The position numbers and the translations under genes were made by a program. Positions 1-6,050 of a stretch of 7,859 nucleotides of DNA are shown here, piece by piece. The notes below the pieces were generated by a model. The model was not told where the DNA came from. It did no database searches and saw only the letters and a list, made by a program, of their open reading frames with translations. The DNA comes from Holosporaceae bacterium (GTDB lineage Bacteria > Pseudomonadota > Alphaproteobacteria > UBA3830): contig JAISYW010000133.1 of NCBI GenBank assembly GCA_031269645.1, positions 1-7,859 of the forward strand, written 5' to 3'. The stretch's first letter is position 1. Every line of letters begins with the position of its first letter.

Positions 1-810
1 AAAACATTAGTTCCAGAAGACAGAATAGCGAACGTTATTAAATCGATAGATAAGATGGATAAATGCTCGAACGACGAATTCGATCTATCTATTCAACAGC
101 AAGGCATATCGAAAGAAAATTTGCAGAAAATAAAGAATTTTCTGGAATTTAGAAATGGAAATAATAATTTCGAAATTTTAAATCGCCTAAAAGTTTTTCG
201 CTTTAACGAAGAATTTACGGCAGGGTTATCCGAAATAGAGGGAATTTTGCAAATTTTAAAAAAGCTAGACATTGAAGATAATTATGTGAAAATTTCATTA
301 AAATTGGCAAGAGGATTGTCTTACTATACCGGCTCCGTATTTGAAACGGTATTCGATGATTTCAAAAACGTAGGAAGTATTTCCGGCGGAGGAAGATATG
401 ATAATCTGGTTACCTTATTATCATCTGGAAAGCAATTCCCTGGGGTTGGGGCAACGATCGGCATTTCTAGACTATTTACAGAATTGTTAGGAAGAGAATT
501 GTTGGACGTAAAGAAATCTTCTGTTGCAAATATACTTGTTACGGTTCAAAACCAGGATTTTATTACCAACTATATTAGAATCGCCAATAAATTAAGAAAG
601 GCAGGAATAAAAACCGAAGTATATTTACAAGATAAAAACCTCGCCTCTCAATTGAGCTATGCCGATAGAAAGAAAATTAAATTTGTAATCATCGCGAATG
701 AAATGGAGCTTTTGGAAAATAAAGCGATCATTCGTAATTTGGAAACAAAAGAACAAAAAATCATCCGCACAGAATATGTTGGGAGAGAAATATTAGAGGC
801 TTTCAAATAG
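1..810 (+). CDS. hisS: Histidyl-tRNA synthetase, 3' part (5' end outside window)
   Basis: This is a cytoplasmic class II aminoacyl-tRNA synthetase that charges tRNA-His with histidine using ATP. The frame is open from base 1, so the ATG at 55 is internal and not the start. 269 codons are visible; a family length of about 410-430 means roughly 150 N-terminal residues (motifs 1 and 2) lie to the left. Visible parts are the histidine-binding HisA motif as RGLSYYTGSVFE (from 310), the HisB motif GGGRYD (385-402), and class II motif 3 as GATIGISRL, with the conserved arginine, just after. From about 525 the alpha/beta anticodon-binding domain begins (ILVTVQNQ..., then ...VYLQDKNLASQLSYADR). The usual HisA form is RGLDYY; here Asp is replaced by Ser. 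No clear rho-independent terminator follows the TAG. Identity is secure; only the missing 5' end is uncertain. Confidence 0.96.
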   Translation, partial: KTLVPEDRIANVIKSIDKMDKCSNDEFDLSIQQQGISKENLQKIKNFLEFRNGNNNFEILNRLKVFRFNEEFTAGLSEIEGILQILKKLDIEDNYVKISLKLARGLSYYTGSVFETVFDDFKNVGSISGGGRYDNLVTLLSSGKQFPGVGATIGISRLFTELLGRELLDVKKSSVANILVTVQNQDFITNYIRIANKLRKAGIKTEVYLQDKNLASQLSYADRKKIKFVIIANEMELLENKAIIRNLETKEQKIIRTEYVGREILEAFK

Positions 811-864
811 CTCTCAATATTAATATCGCCATATAAATACTACCTAACCTAAATGCTGTCAAAT

Positions 865-870
865 AGGAGG
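865..870 (+). promoter_or_regulatory. Orphan perfect Shine-Dalgarno AGGAGG
   Basis: AGGAGG is the full anti-16S complement and is stronger than the sites before any recognised gene in this window. Five bases later a TTG (876-878) opens a frame encoding the basic decapeptide MLICRRKRRE, which stops at TAA 906-908. Shifting frame near the A-rich run at 893-897 would enter the long open plus frame that continues to 1164. It could be the retained start of a decayed gene, a tiny leader peptide, or chance. Confidence 0.35.
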
Positions 871-962
871 CAAATTTGCTAATCTGTCGTCGAAAAAGAC
901 GAGAATAATACCCAGTTTAAGCATCAACTGAATATTTTAGTCGGTCAGGATGAGCATAAGAT

Positions 963-1160
963 TTACATAGCGGATGAAAATACTCTATTCCCCTCAAAAT
1001 GCGCTGTTTTCGTGTATAATTTTCGAGATTTAATTAGTTCATTTCGGCAGTTTTTTAATTTTTTGATTTCCAGAATATCTTCTCTATCTTGTACCATCAT
1101 TAGGCTGAGCTTTATTTCTACTAAATCGATTAATATGTCTAAAGATTGTTTTGATATCAT
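963..1160 (-). CDS. Small hypothetical protein, 65 aa (doubtful)
   Basis: I do not recognise this protein. Residues 5-45 are rich in Leu, Ile, Glu and Lys with roughly heptad-spaced hydrophobics (LDILIDLVEIKL..., DILEIKKLKNCRNELIK), consistent with an amphipathic helix or short helical hairpin. It has no signal peptide or membrane segment. The ATG at 1160 has only a weak GGGT-like sequence upstream and no proper Shine-Dalgarno, and the ORF overlaps the promoter-like sequence for ruvX on the opposite strand. The other strand is also open across the whole interval, so the true coding strand, if any, is uncertain. It may be a real lineage-specific small gene or a chance ORF; I lean slightly towards chance. 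Confidence 0.28.
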   Translation of the reverse strand: MISKQSLDILIDLVEIKLSLMMVQDREDILEIKKLKNCRNELIKSRKLYTKTAHFEGNRVFSSAM

Positions 1161-1179
1161 GTTATAACCCGGCTATTAA
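1151..1179 (+). promoter_or_regulatory. Candidate sigma-70 promoter for ruvX
   Basis: TTGATA at 1151-1156 (5 of 6 to the -35 consensus) and TATTAA at 1174-1179 (4 of 6 to the -10 consensus) are separated by exactly 17 bases. Transcription would start near 1186, leaving a leader of about 35 bases before the ruvX ATG. In AT-rich DNA such matches are common, so this is only a candidate. Confidence 0.35.
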
Positions 1180-1221
1180 AATGCATCTATTAAAACATAA
1201 TCGGTTTAAAGAAAGATTAAT

Positions 1222-1716
1222 ATGGAGAATTTTTTTATAAAGAATCTAGCGGACATTCAAATTAGAGAATTAATTTCCACAAATTCTGTAATTATAGGAC
1301 TCGATGTAGGTGATAAAACTGTAGGAGTATCGGCGTCCGATCGTAGAATTAGAGTTGCTAGTGGATTGTCCACAATCTCTCGAAAAGGAAATAATCTAGA
1401 TTTTCAATTGCTTACGAAATGTTTGCAATCATATAAAGTTGGATTAATAATTTTTGGTTGGCCAGTTCAGATGAATGGGATTCCAGGAAAACAATGTGAA
1501 AAAGTGTTGGAATTCGTTCAGAAATTATTTACATATTTTCCTTGCGACTACGCCAAATGGGATGAGCGATTTTCAACGAGTGTGGTTGATAGAATCTTGA
1601 TTAATGCGAATTTATCTCGCGAGAAGCGGAAAAAATATATAGACCAGAGCGCTGCGATATACATTTTGCAGGGGGCAATAGATTTTCTAAACAAAAACCT
1701 TCTCTTTCCGAATTGA
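1222..1716 (+). CDS. ruvX: RuvX/YqgF family protein (pre-16S rRNA nuclease / putative Holliday-junction resolvase)
   Basis: This is a cytoplasmic RNase H-fold protein of 164 aa. Family members are linked to processing of the 16S rRNA 5' end and, by structure, to Holliday-junction resolution. Family motifs appear in order: GLDVGDKTVGVSASD (26-40, with acidic Asp28), IIFGWPVQMNG (77-86), WDERFST (113-119) and a C-terminal IDQSAAIYILQGAID (140-154, with conserved Asp141). The roughly 20 residues before GLDVG and the ending YILQGAID are typical of alphaproteobacterial RuvX. The usual GLP turn reads GWP here. The ATG is the only standard start after the in-frame TAA at 1207; its Shine-Dalgarno is weak (GAAAG, 1211-1215). 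The last 30 bases overlap the 3' end of rsmA on the other strand. Family identity is secure; which activity matters in the cell is not. Confidence 0.93.
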   Translation: MENFFIKNLADIQIRELISTNSVIIGLDVGDKTVGVSASDRRIRVASGLSTISRKGNNLDFQLLTKCLQSYKVGLIIFGWPVQMNGIPGKQCEKVLEFVQKLFTYFPCDYAKWDERFSTSVVDRILINANLSREKRKKYIDQSAAIYILQGAIDFLNKNLLFPN

Positions 1717-2553
1717 TAAATCTAGCATTTTAATATAGTCAGATACTGAAATTTGCTCAGCTCTCGTGTTTTTATCATATCCTAACTCTTTTAAAACTTG
1801 CTCTGGGTTTTCGAAAAATTTTCCTAAAGATTTTGCGACTATTTTTCTGCGTTGAGAGAATACTTGTATTAGTAAATTAGAAAAAATTTTATGTTTTTCA
1901 ATAGATTGATGTTTACTCAGCTTGAATGGGGTAAATTTTACAACAGTGGACTTTACATCCGGAATTGGGAAAAAGCTTCCAGCTTCAAGATCGAACATTT
2001 TGGAAACTTGAGACTTCCATTGCGCTAAAACTGACAATTTCCCATATGCTTTTGTGCAAGGAACTGCATACAATCTGTCGGCGACCTCTTTTTGGAAAAC
2101 TAAAACTAATTGATCATACATATCGAAGTTAACTAACCACTTACATAGAAGTTGTGTAGAAATATTATATGGTAAATTCGATATGATTATATTTGGAGAG
2201 ATTTTTCGCATATCAAAAGCTAGAGCATCGCATTCAATAGTTGATAACTTACCTTTAAATAAAAACTCTAGATTTTTCCAGACGGTAGCCCATTGGTGAT
2301 CAATTTCTACAACATATAACTTTTTTATATTTTGCTTCAGAATTTCCAACGTTAATCCGCCAGGTCCTGGACCGATTTCCACTATGGTTTTATCCGTTAT
2401 GTCTCCTGCAGTAGAAAGAATTTTATGATTGATTTGTTTATCAAAAAGAAAATGCTGCCCAAATTTTTTTTCTATTTTTCCATGAAATTTGTTAAAAATT
2501 TGTTTGGCGGAAATATTTTGTAAATCAGCGGAGAAGTTCGGTTCTCGATCCAT
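1687..2553 (-). CDS. rsmA: 16S rRNA (adenine 1518/1519-N6)-dimethyltransferase
   Basis: RsmA (KsgA) uses S-adenosylmethionine to dimethylate two adjacent adenines in the 3'-terminal hairpin of 16S rRNA late in 30S assembly. The 288-aa product has KKFGQHFL (29-36), SAM-binding motif I VEIGPGPGGLT (58-68), an acidic strand end VVEID (81-85), catalytic motif IV NLPYN (126-130), VFQKEVADRL (152-161), the FFPIPDV loop (194-200) and FSQRRK (232-237) in the C-terminal rRNA-binding part. The roughly 28 residues before the FGQ motif match the alpha-type N-terminal extension. The ATG has no good Shine-Dalgarno and lies inside the 3' end of surA (29-bp overlap), so translation is probably coupled to surA. 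Its own 3' end overlaps ruvX by 30 bp. Many alphaproteobacteria have pdxA between surA and rsmA; it is absent here. Confidence 0.97.
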   Translation of the reverse strand: MDREPNFSADLQNISAKQIFNKFHGKIEKKFGQHFLFDKQINHKILSTAGDITDKTIVEIGPGPGGLTLEILKQNIKKLYVVEIDHQWATVWKNLEFLFKGKLSTIECDALAFDMRKISPNIIISNLPYNISTQLLCKWLVNFDMYDQLVLVFQKEVADRLYAVPCTKAYGKLSVLAQWKSQVSKMFDLEAGSFFPIPDVKSTVVKFTPFKLSKHQSIEKHKIFSNLLIQVFSQRRKIVAKSLGKFFENPEQVLKELGYDKNTRAEQISVSDYIKMLDLSIRKEKVFV

Positions 2554-3841
2554 ATTTTTCGCTAATTTTTATATATGATTTTTTCTTTAAATCTTGTAAT
2601 TCGCGTTCGGCAAAAACGCTCAGCCTTTCGCTTGTTTTTTGCGTTTTCAAATCCTCTATGGTCGGTTCTTTGATTCGATGAGTTTGTTTATCTAATACGC
2701 AAATAACGACGATTCCATTCGGCGTGATTATTGGATCGCTTGACATACCAATAGGAATTTTAGCGAACATCTCACGAAATTGAGGCGACATTCCTTCCAG
2801 TATCGTTGTTATTGGATCGGCAACTCTGCAGAAACCAGAATCTTTGGCTTTTTGAATCATTTCGTTGCAATTAGGCGACGTTTGTTTCATGTCAAGAATA
2901 TAGCTTTTTAATTTGTCGATTTCGTCGCTCGACGGGTTTGATTTACTAAATGGAACTATAATTTGGACAAATTTCAAATTCGTAACTGATTGGGAACCGG
3001 CCTCTTTTTTATCTTTTAGAAGTAAAATCGCGTATCCGTAACTGTTTTTAACGATGGCACGACTTCCCACTGCCATTTTAGGCATTGCTGAATCTTCTTC
3101 TTCCGATAATTGCCCATGAAATACCCAACCAATTTCTCCGCCTTTGACAGCGTCTGGGCTTTTAGAAAACTGACGAGCAATATTACCAAAATCAGCTCCG
3201 CGCGAAAGCATTTCGTTCAAATTATTTACAAGCGCACAAGTAGGCTTTTCATCGGAAGGATTTGAAACAGGAAAAAACATTTTGCATATGTAGTATGATT
3301 CTTCGTTTTGTTTTTCCTTTATTTCAGAGAGAGTTCGATTCATTTCTGATTCGGATATATTTATAAATTTACCGAAGCGAGCTCTTATATATTCCGCCCA
3401 ACTGAGATTAATTCTAATTTGTTTTAACAGCGCATTTTTGCTAATACTTTTGCTTTTTAGTAGTTCGCTAAAAGCGTTGCTGTCCAAATTATTACGCTTT
3501 GCAATATCAGAAAAAGCGGTTTGTACAGCTTCTTCAGATATCCAGCCGCCTTTGGGGGCATATTTTTTCGCACACTGCCATTGCAAACTCTCTTGAATCA
3601 TCTCTTTAAGAACTTCTTGTGAAATATTTGCTTTTAATTCGTTGGTAATACTACCCCCGGTCGAAAGTAGAATCATGTTAATTCTGTTTTCTAGGTCGCT
3701 AAAAGTGATAATGTCGCCGTTGACGACAGCGACAATTCCATTATATTCTGTCGGCCGTTTTTCGGCTGTATTGACTAACTCATTATATGAAATGATACAA
3801 AACAATGCGAAAATATAGCCTGCGGATAACAATTTTTTCAC
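2525..3841 (-). CDS. surA: Periplasmic chaperone / peptidyl-prolyl isomerase SurA
   Basis: SurA escorts unfolded outer-membrane barrel proteins, LptD among them, across the periplasm to the Bam complex. The 438-aa product has an N-terminal signal peptide (MKK, hydrophobic 6-19, likely cleavage near NTA at 24-26). A SurA N-terminal chaperone domain follows from about 33 (GIVAVVNGDIITFSDLENRI) to 170. The first parvulin domain spans about 181-276, with the hallmark DFGNIARQFSKSPDAVKGGEIGW. A second, more degenerate parvulin-like domain (about 287-385, ITPNGIVVICVL) and a C-terminal helix complete it. Translation starts at GTG: GGAGA lies 6 bases upstream at 3848-3852, the frame is closed by TAA at 3860-3862, and the next ATG (residue 56) would delete the signal peptide. 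The predicted mature protein has six cysteines, unusual for a SurA. It is divergent from lptF and overlaps rsmA. Confidence 0.93.
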   Translation of the reverse strand: MKKLLSAGYIFALFCIISYNELVNTAEKRPTEYNGIVAVVNGDIITFSDLENRINMILLSTGGSITNELKANISQEVLKEMIQESLQWQCAKKYAPKGGWISEEAVQTAFSDIAKRNNLDSNAFSELLKSKSISKNALLKQIRINLSWAEYIRARFGKFINISESEMNRTLSEIKEKQNEESYYICKMFFPVSNPSDEKPTCALVNNLNEMLSRGADFGNIARQFSKSPDAVKGGEIGWVFHGQLSEEEDSAMPKMAVGSRAIVKNSYGYAILLLKDKKEAGSQSVTNLKFVQIIVPFSKSNPSSDEIDKLKSYILDMKQTSPNCNEMIQKAKDSGFCRVADPITTILEGMSPQFREMFAKIPIGMSSDPIITPNGIVVICVLDKQTHRIKEPTIEDLKTQKTSERLSVFAERELQDLKKKSYIKISEKYGSRTELLR

Positions 3842-3847
3842 TAGAAG

Positions 3848-3852
3848 TCTCC
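3848..3852 (-). promoter_or_regulatory. Shine-Dalgarno GGAGA deciding the surA GTG start
   Basis: On the minus strand GGAGA lies 6 bases before GTG (3841-3839). Upstream in frame there is no ATG, GTG or TTG before the stop at 3862-3860, and the next downstream ATG would remove the signal peptide. The GTG start is therefore well supported. Confidence 0.75.
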
Positions 3853-3881
3853 GAATTCTTTAATAATCTATAGCAACGCCT

Positions 3882-3910
3882 AAAATACTATGAGAAATGA
3901 TAGAAATCAA
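3882..3910 (-). promoter_or_regulatory. Candidate sigma-70 promoter for surA-rsmA
   Basis: Read on the minus strand, TTGATT (3910-3905) and TATTTT (3887-3882) are 17 bases apart, each matching 4 of 6 consensus positions. Transcription would begin near 3875, giving a leader of about 35 bases. The match is only moderate for an AT-rich background. Confidence 0.3.
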
Positions 3911-3923
3911 ACATAATGACATA

Positions 3924-3929
3924 TATACT
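3924..3929 (+). promoter_or_regulatory. Candidate -10 element for lptFGD
   Basis: TATACT matches 5 of 6 positions of the -10 consensus. The bases about 17 upstream (TAGAAA, 3901-3906) are a poor -35, so this would be a weak or factor-assisted promoter. The start point would be near 3936, leaving a very short leader with the Shine-Dalgarno almost at the 5' end. Confidence 0.28.
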
Positions 3930-3938
3930 CTTCGCGAT

Positions 3939-3944
3939 AAGGAG
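3939..3944 (+). promoter_or_regulatory. Shine-Dalgarno AAGGAG deciding the lptF TTG start
   Basis: AAGGAG sits 5 bases before TTG at 3950-3952. In frame, only GGA GCA AAG lie between a TAA (3938-3940) and this TTG, so no other upstream start exists. The first downstream ATG (residue 36) would delete the first membrane helix. Confidence 0.8.
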
Positions 3945-3949
3945 CAAAG

Positions 3950-5005
3950 TTGAACAGATTATCTAGCGCAATATTTTTTAGAATTTTTTGGGCGACTATT
4001 TATTCTACTATTACTCTTTCTTTCTGCGCCTGGATCGTGCAATCGTCCAGATATATGAACATGTTGAGTACCACTAGCATTAGTCTTTCTAAATTTTTTA
4101 AATTTACATCCTATCTGTCGATTGATATTATCGCTGTAATTTTACCAATTTCTCTTGCAATTTCAGCTGCTTTTGTGTATCAAAGATTTGTTGAATCAAA
4201 TCAATTAATTGCACTGCAGGCGGCAGGAATCTCTCCCGAAAAAATTTTATCTCCTCTCCTAGTTTTAGCAGCAATTATAACCGTTTATTTGTACGCCAAC
4301 AATGCATATGTTTCTCCAATGGCCTGGAAGGAGTTTCGTGCGCAGGAATTTAATATAAAAAACAATATCGATCCTCCGGAAAACGCCGGCTCAATTTTTT
4401 CCGCTAATGGATTTTCTATTTATGCCAATAGATATGTTGGTAATTTGTATTTTATGGACGTTTTTATAATAGACGCAAGAAATGCAGATAAAACATATGC
4501 TTATTTCGCTAAAAGTGGAACAATTAGGAATAATATTTTAATGCTAGTGCACGGAGAACGTATCGATATCGATTTTGAGACTCATAAAAATTCACTCTTA
4601 TATTTTAAGGCTTATAATTGCAATCTAAAAGAAATATTTCAAACTGAAAATAGAGCAGCTCAGGCAAACGAAAAATTTATCTACGAATTGCTAACTAAAA
4701 ATGACGATGAAGAGTTAACGTTAACTCAAACTGCTCTTTTTCATCAAAAAATGACTGCCCCAATGTTGGCGATTATTTTTTCATTGCTTGCGTTTATTTT
4801 AATTATACTAGCGCCGTATAGACGCAAATCGTCTTATTTGGGTATGGTCGCGCTTGTATCAATAATTATAATAATTCAAGGAACGTTTTTTTGGATAGCT
4901 AACGCAAGCGCAAAAGAGCCAAAATTTATAAGTTTAAATTATGCGTTAATAGCGTTTGCAATATCGATACTGATCGTTCTAATAGCGCGATGCCGCAGGT
5001 TGTAA
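3950..5005 (+). CDS. lptF: LPS export ABC transporter permease LptF
   Basis: LptF is one of the two inner-membrane subunits of LptB2FG, which uses ATP (through LptB, not in this window) to lift lipopolysaccharide out of the inner membrane and push it along the Lpt bridge. The 351-aa product shows the family layout. Three N-terminal helices (about 12-30, 55-78, 100-117) are followed by a periplasmic beta-jellyroll region (about 130-255), then three C-terminal helices (about 270-288, 296-317, 328-347). Between helices 2 and 3 is the coupling-helix segment ESNQLIALQAAGISPEKILSP, the NBD-contact signature. The jellyroll end leads into LFHQKMTAPMLAI, matching the family's H..(L/M)..P motif before helix 4. 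The start is TTG (see the Shine-Dalgarno entry). One base separates its TAA from lptG, implying co-translation. A 16-bp palindrome lies inside it at 4712-4727. Confidence 0.93.
   Translation: MNRLSSAIFFRIFWATIYSTITLSFCAWIVQSSRYMNMLSTTSISLSKFFKFTSYLSIDIIAVILPISLAISAAFVYQRFVESNQLIALQAAGISPEKILSPLLVLAAIITVYLYANNAYVSPMAWKEFRAQEFNIKNNIDPPENAGSIFSANGFSIYANRYVGNLYFMDVFIIDARNADKTYAYFAKSGTIRNNILMLVHGERIDIDFETHKNSLLYFKAYNCNLKEIFQTENRAAQANEKFIYELLTKNDDEELTLTQTALFHQKMTAPMLAIIFSLLAFILIILAPYRRKSSYLGMVALVSIIIIIQGTFFWIANASAKEPKFISLNYALIAFAISILIVLIARCRRL
4712..4727. repeat. Perfect 16-bp palindrome inside lptF
   Basis: GAGTTAACGTTAACTC equals its own reverse complement and contains two overlapping GTTAAC sites. 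It encodes ELTLT and the first base of the next codon, just before the fourth helix of LptF. One such palindrome in a window this size is not far from chance expectation, so no function is claimed. Confidence 0.85.
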
Positions 5006-5006
5006 T

Positions 5007-6050
5007 ATGAGTAAAACGCTTTTTAAATATATATTCAAAATGCAACTGAAAATAATGATTTTTATTTCATTATTTGTGTTTTGTTTAATTTTACTTTTTG
5101 ATTTTGCTGAAATGACGAGGAAATTACCAATTTCTAATCTAGAGGAGAGTATATTTACTATAAAACTATCATTTTTGAGAGCTCCCTCTACTTTTTGCGA
5201 AATCATGCATTATATTTATTTCGTAACTGCAGTGTTTTGTTTATGGCATTTATGCCGATCTCATCAAATAACCGTAATCAAATCTATCGGTCATTCTCCT
5301 CAGCAGATTTTGTATCCATTTATTAGCTGCGCACTTTTTGTTGCGGCCATTTGGTTGTTGATCTGTCATCCAATAGGGCTAATATGCGAAGAATTGTATA
5401 ATCAGGACATATTAAATAATTCTTCAATTAAAGAAACTAATAATGATATTTGGATAAGCTTTCAAAATAACGATCAAATAATTTTTATAAAAAGTATAGG
5501 AAAAGAAAAAATAGATGGACTTTGTGTCTTTGATACAAAGAATAACAATCGCACATTTGCGAATCAGGTAATCATAAAAGATAATACTTGGCTTTTGAAT
5601 GGCGTGGTTGTCATAAGTGATGATAAAATTAAAAACGTAGACGCAATGGAAATTGTGGGTTTTTTTTCTCCTGATCTTGTACGATTACTCTTAAAAACTC
5701 CGCGTAAACAAAATATTTATCATCTATATAAAATTTACGAAATTCAAAGAAAAGATCGTGTGCTTTTAAAGCTTTATGAATTGGAATTGCACAAATTATT
5801 GGCTAATTGTATGAATTTTATCATATTTGCCTTAATAAGCGCGGTTATTTGTTTTCCAATCAATCGTTATAAAACAAGAACTAGTATAGCGGTACAGGTG
5901 ATATTGATCTCCATTTTCGTAAGATTCGTAAATAATATACTTGAGTCTCTCATATACGGCGACGTGATTTCCATACCGATCGCTTGTTGGTCTATGGGAT
6001 TTATATTGGGGTGTATCTCTATTGCAATACTAATTTGGAAAGAGGCATGA
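5007..6050 (+). CDS. lptG: LPS export ABC transporter permease LptG
   Basis: LptG is the partner of LptF in the inner-membrane LptB2FG complex. The 347-aa product starts with a helix at about 15-33 running into DFAEMTRK (32-39), the family's D(F/L)xE..R element after the first helix. Helices at about 63-81 and 104-122 flank the coupling segment HQITVIKSIGHSPQQILYP, which is more divergent than the LptF one. A periplasmic jellyroll (about 125-250) contains DNTWLLNGVVV, the typical W.L.N.V strand. LHKLLANCMNFIIFALISAV begins the C-terminal three-helix half (about 264-284, 293-311, 322-343). The ATG at 5007 lies one base after the lptF stop without a strong Shine-Dalgarno, so coupling to lptF is likely. 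Its TGA overlaps the lptD ATG. Identification rests on family motifs plus operon position. Confidence 0.92.
   Translation: MSKTLFKYIFKMQLKIMIFISLFVFCLILLFDFAEMTRKLPISNLEESIFTIKLSFLRAPSTFCEIMHYIYFVTAVFCLWHLCRSHQITVIKSIGHSPQQILYPFISCALFVAAIWLLICHPIGLICEELYNQDILNNSSIKETNNDIWISFQNNDQIIFIKSIGKEKIDGLCVFDTKNNNRTFANQVIIKDNTWLLNGVVVISDDKIKNVDAMEIVGFFSPDLVRLLLKTPRKQNIYHLYKIYEIQRKDRVLLKLYELELHKLLANCMNFIIFALISAVICFPINRYKTRTSIAVQVILISIFVRFVNNILESLIYGDVISIPIACWSMGFILGCISIAILIWKEA

Larger units (their letters stand above)
811..1221. other. 411-bp region between hisS and ruvX without a recognised gene
   Basis: No tRNA, conserved protein or convincing terminator was found here. Four things can be seen. A perfect AGGAGG at 865-870 is followed by only a 10-codon TTG ORF (876-908). 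A plus-strand frame is stop-free from 883 to 1164 (94 codons) but has no early ATG, GTG or TTG; its first part reads VVEKDENNTQFKHQLNILVG. A minus-strand ORF of 65 codons lies at 963-1160. A promoter-like pair lies at 1151-1179 ahead of ruvX. Long open frames on both strands are surprising in DNA this AT-rich and may mark a decayed gene. A small stem (887-891 with 898-902, A-rich loop) lacks a T-tract. Confidence 0.6.
3842..3949. promoter_or_regulatory. Divergent promoter region, surA / lptF
   Basis: This 108-bp spacer between two outward-facing genes must carry the promoters for surA-rsmA (minus) and lptFGD (plus), unless transcription enters from further away. Both flanking genes use non-ATG starts with good Shine-Dalgarnos. 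No clear operator-like inverted repeat was seen. Placing LPS-transport and barrel-chaperone genes on one shared region would allow coordinated control, but that is inference. Confidence 0.6.

Noticed and set aside
55..57. ATG at 55 as the start of hisS
   Set aside because: The frame is open to base 1 and the upstream residues (R..NVIKSIDKMDK) continue the HisRS insertion region, so this is an internal Met of a gene cut by the window edge.
887..902. Stem-loop TCGTC-GAAAAA-GACGA as a hisS terminator
   Set aside because: The stem is only five pairs and no T-tract follows on either strand.
3842..3949. Operator or riboswitch between surA and lptF
   Set aside because: The spacer is short and AT-rich with no convincing inverted repeat or conserved riboswitch core; only weak promoter-like hexamers can be supported.
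4979..5206. Minus-strand ORF of 75 codons across the lptF-lptG junction
   Set aside because: It lies antisense to two well-supported genes and has no recognisable protein features.
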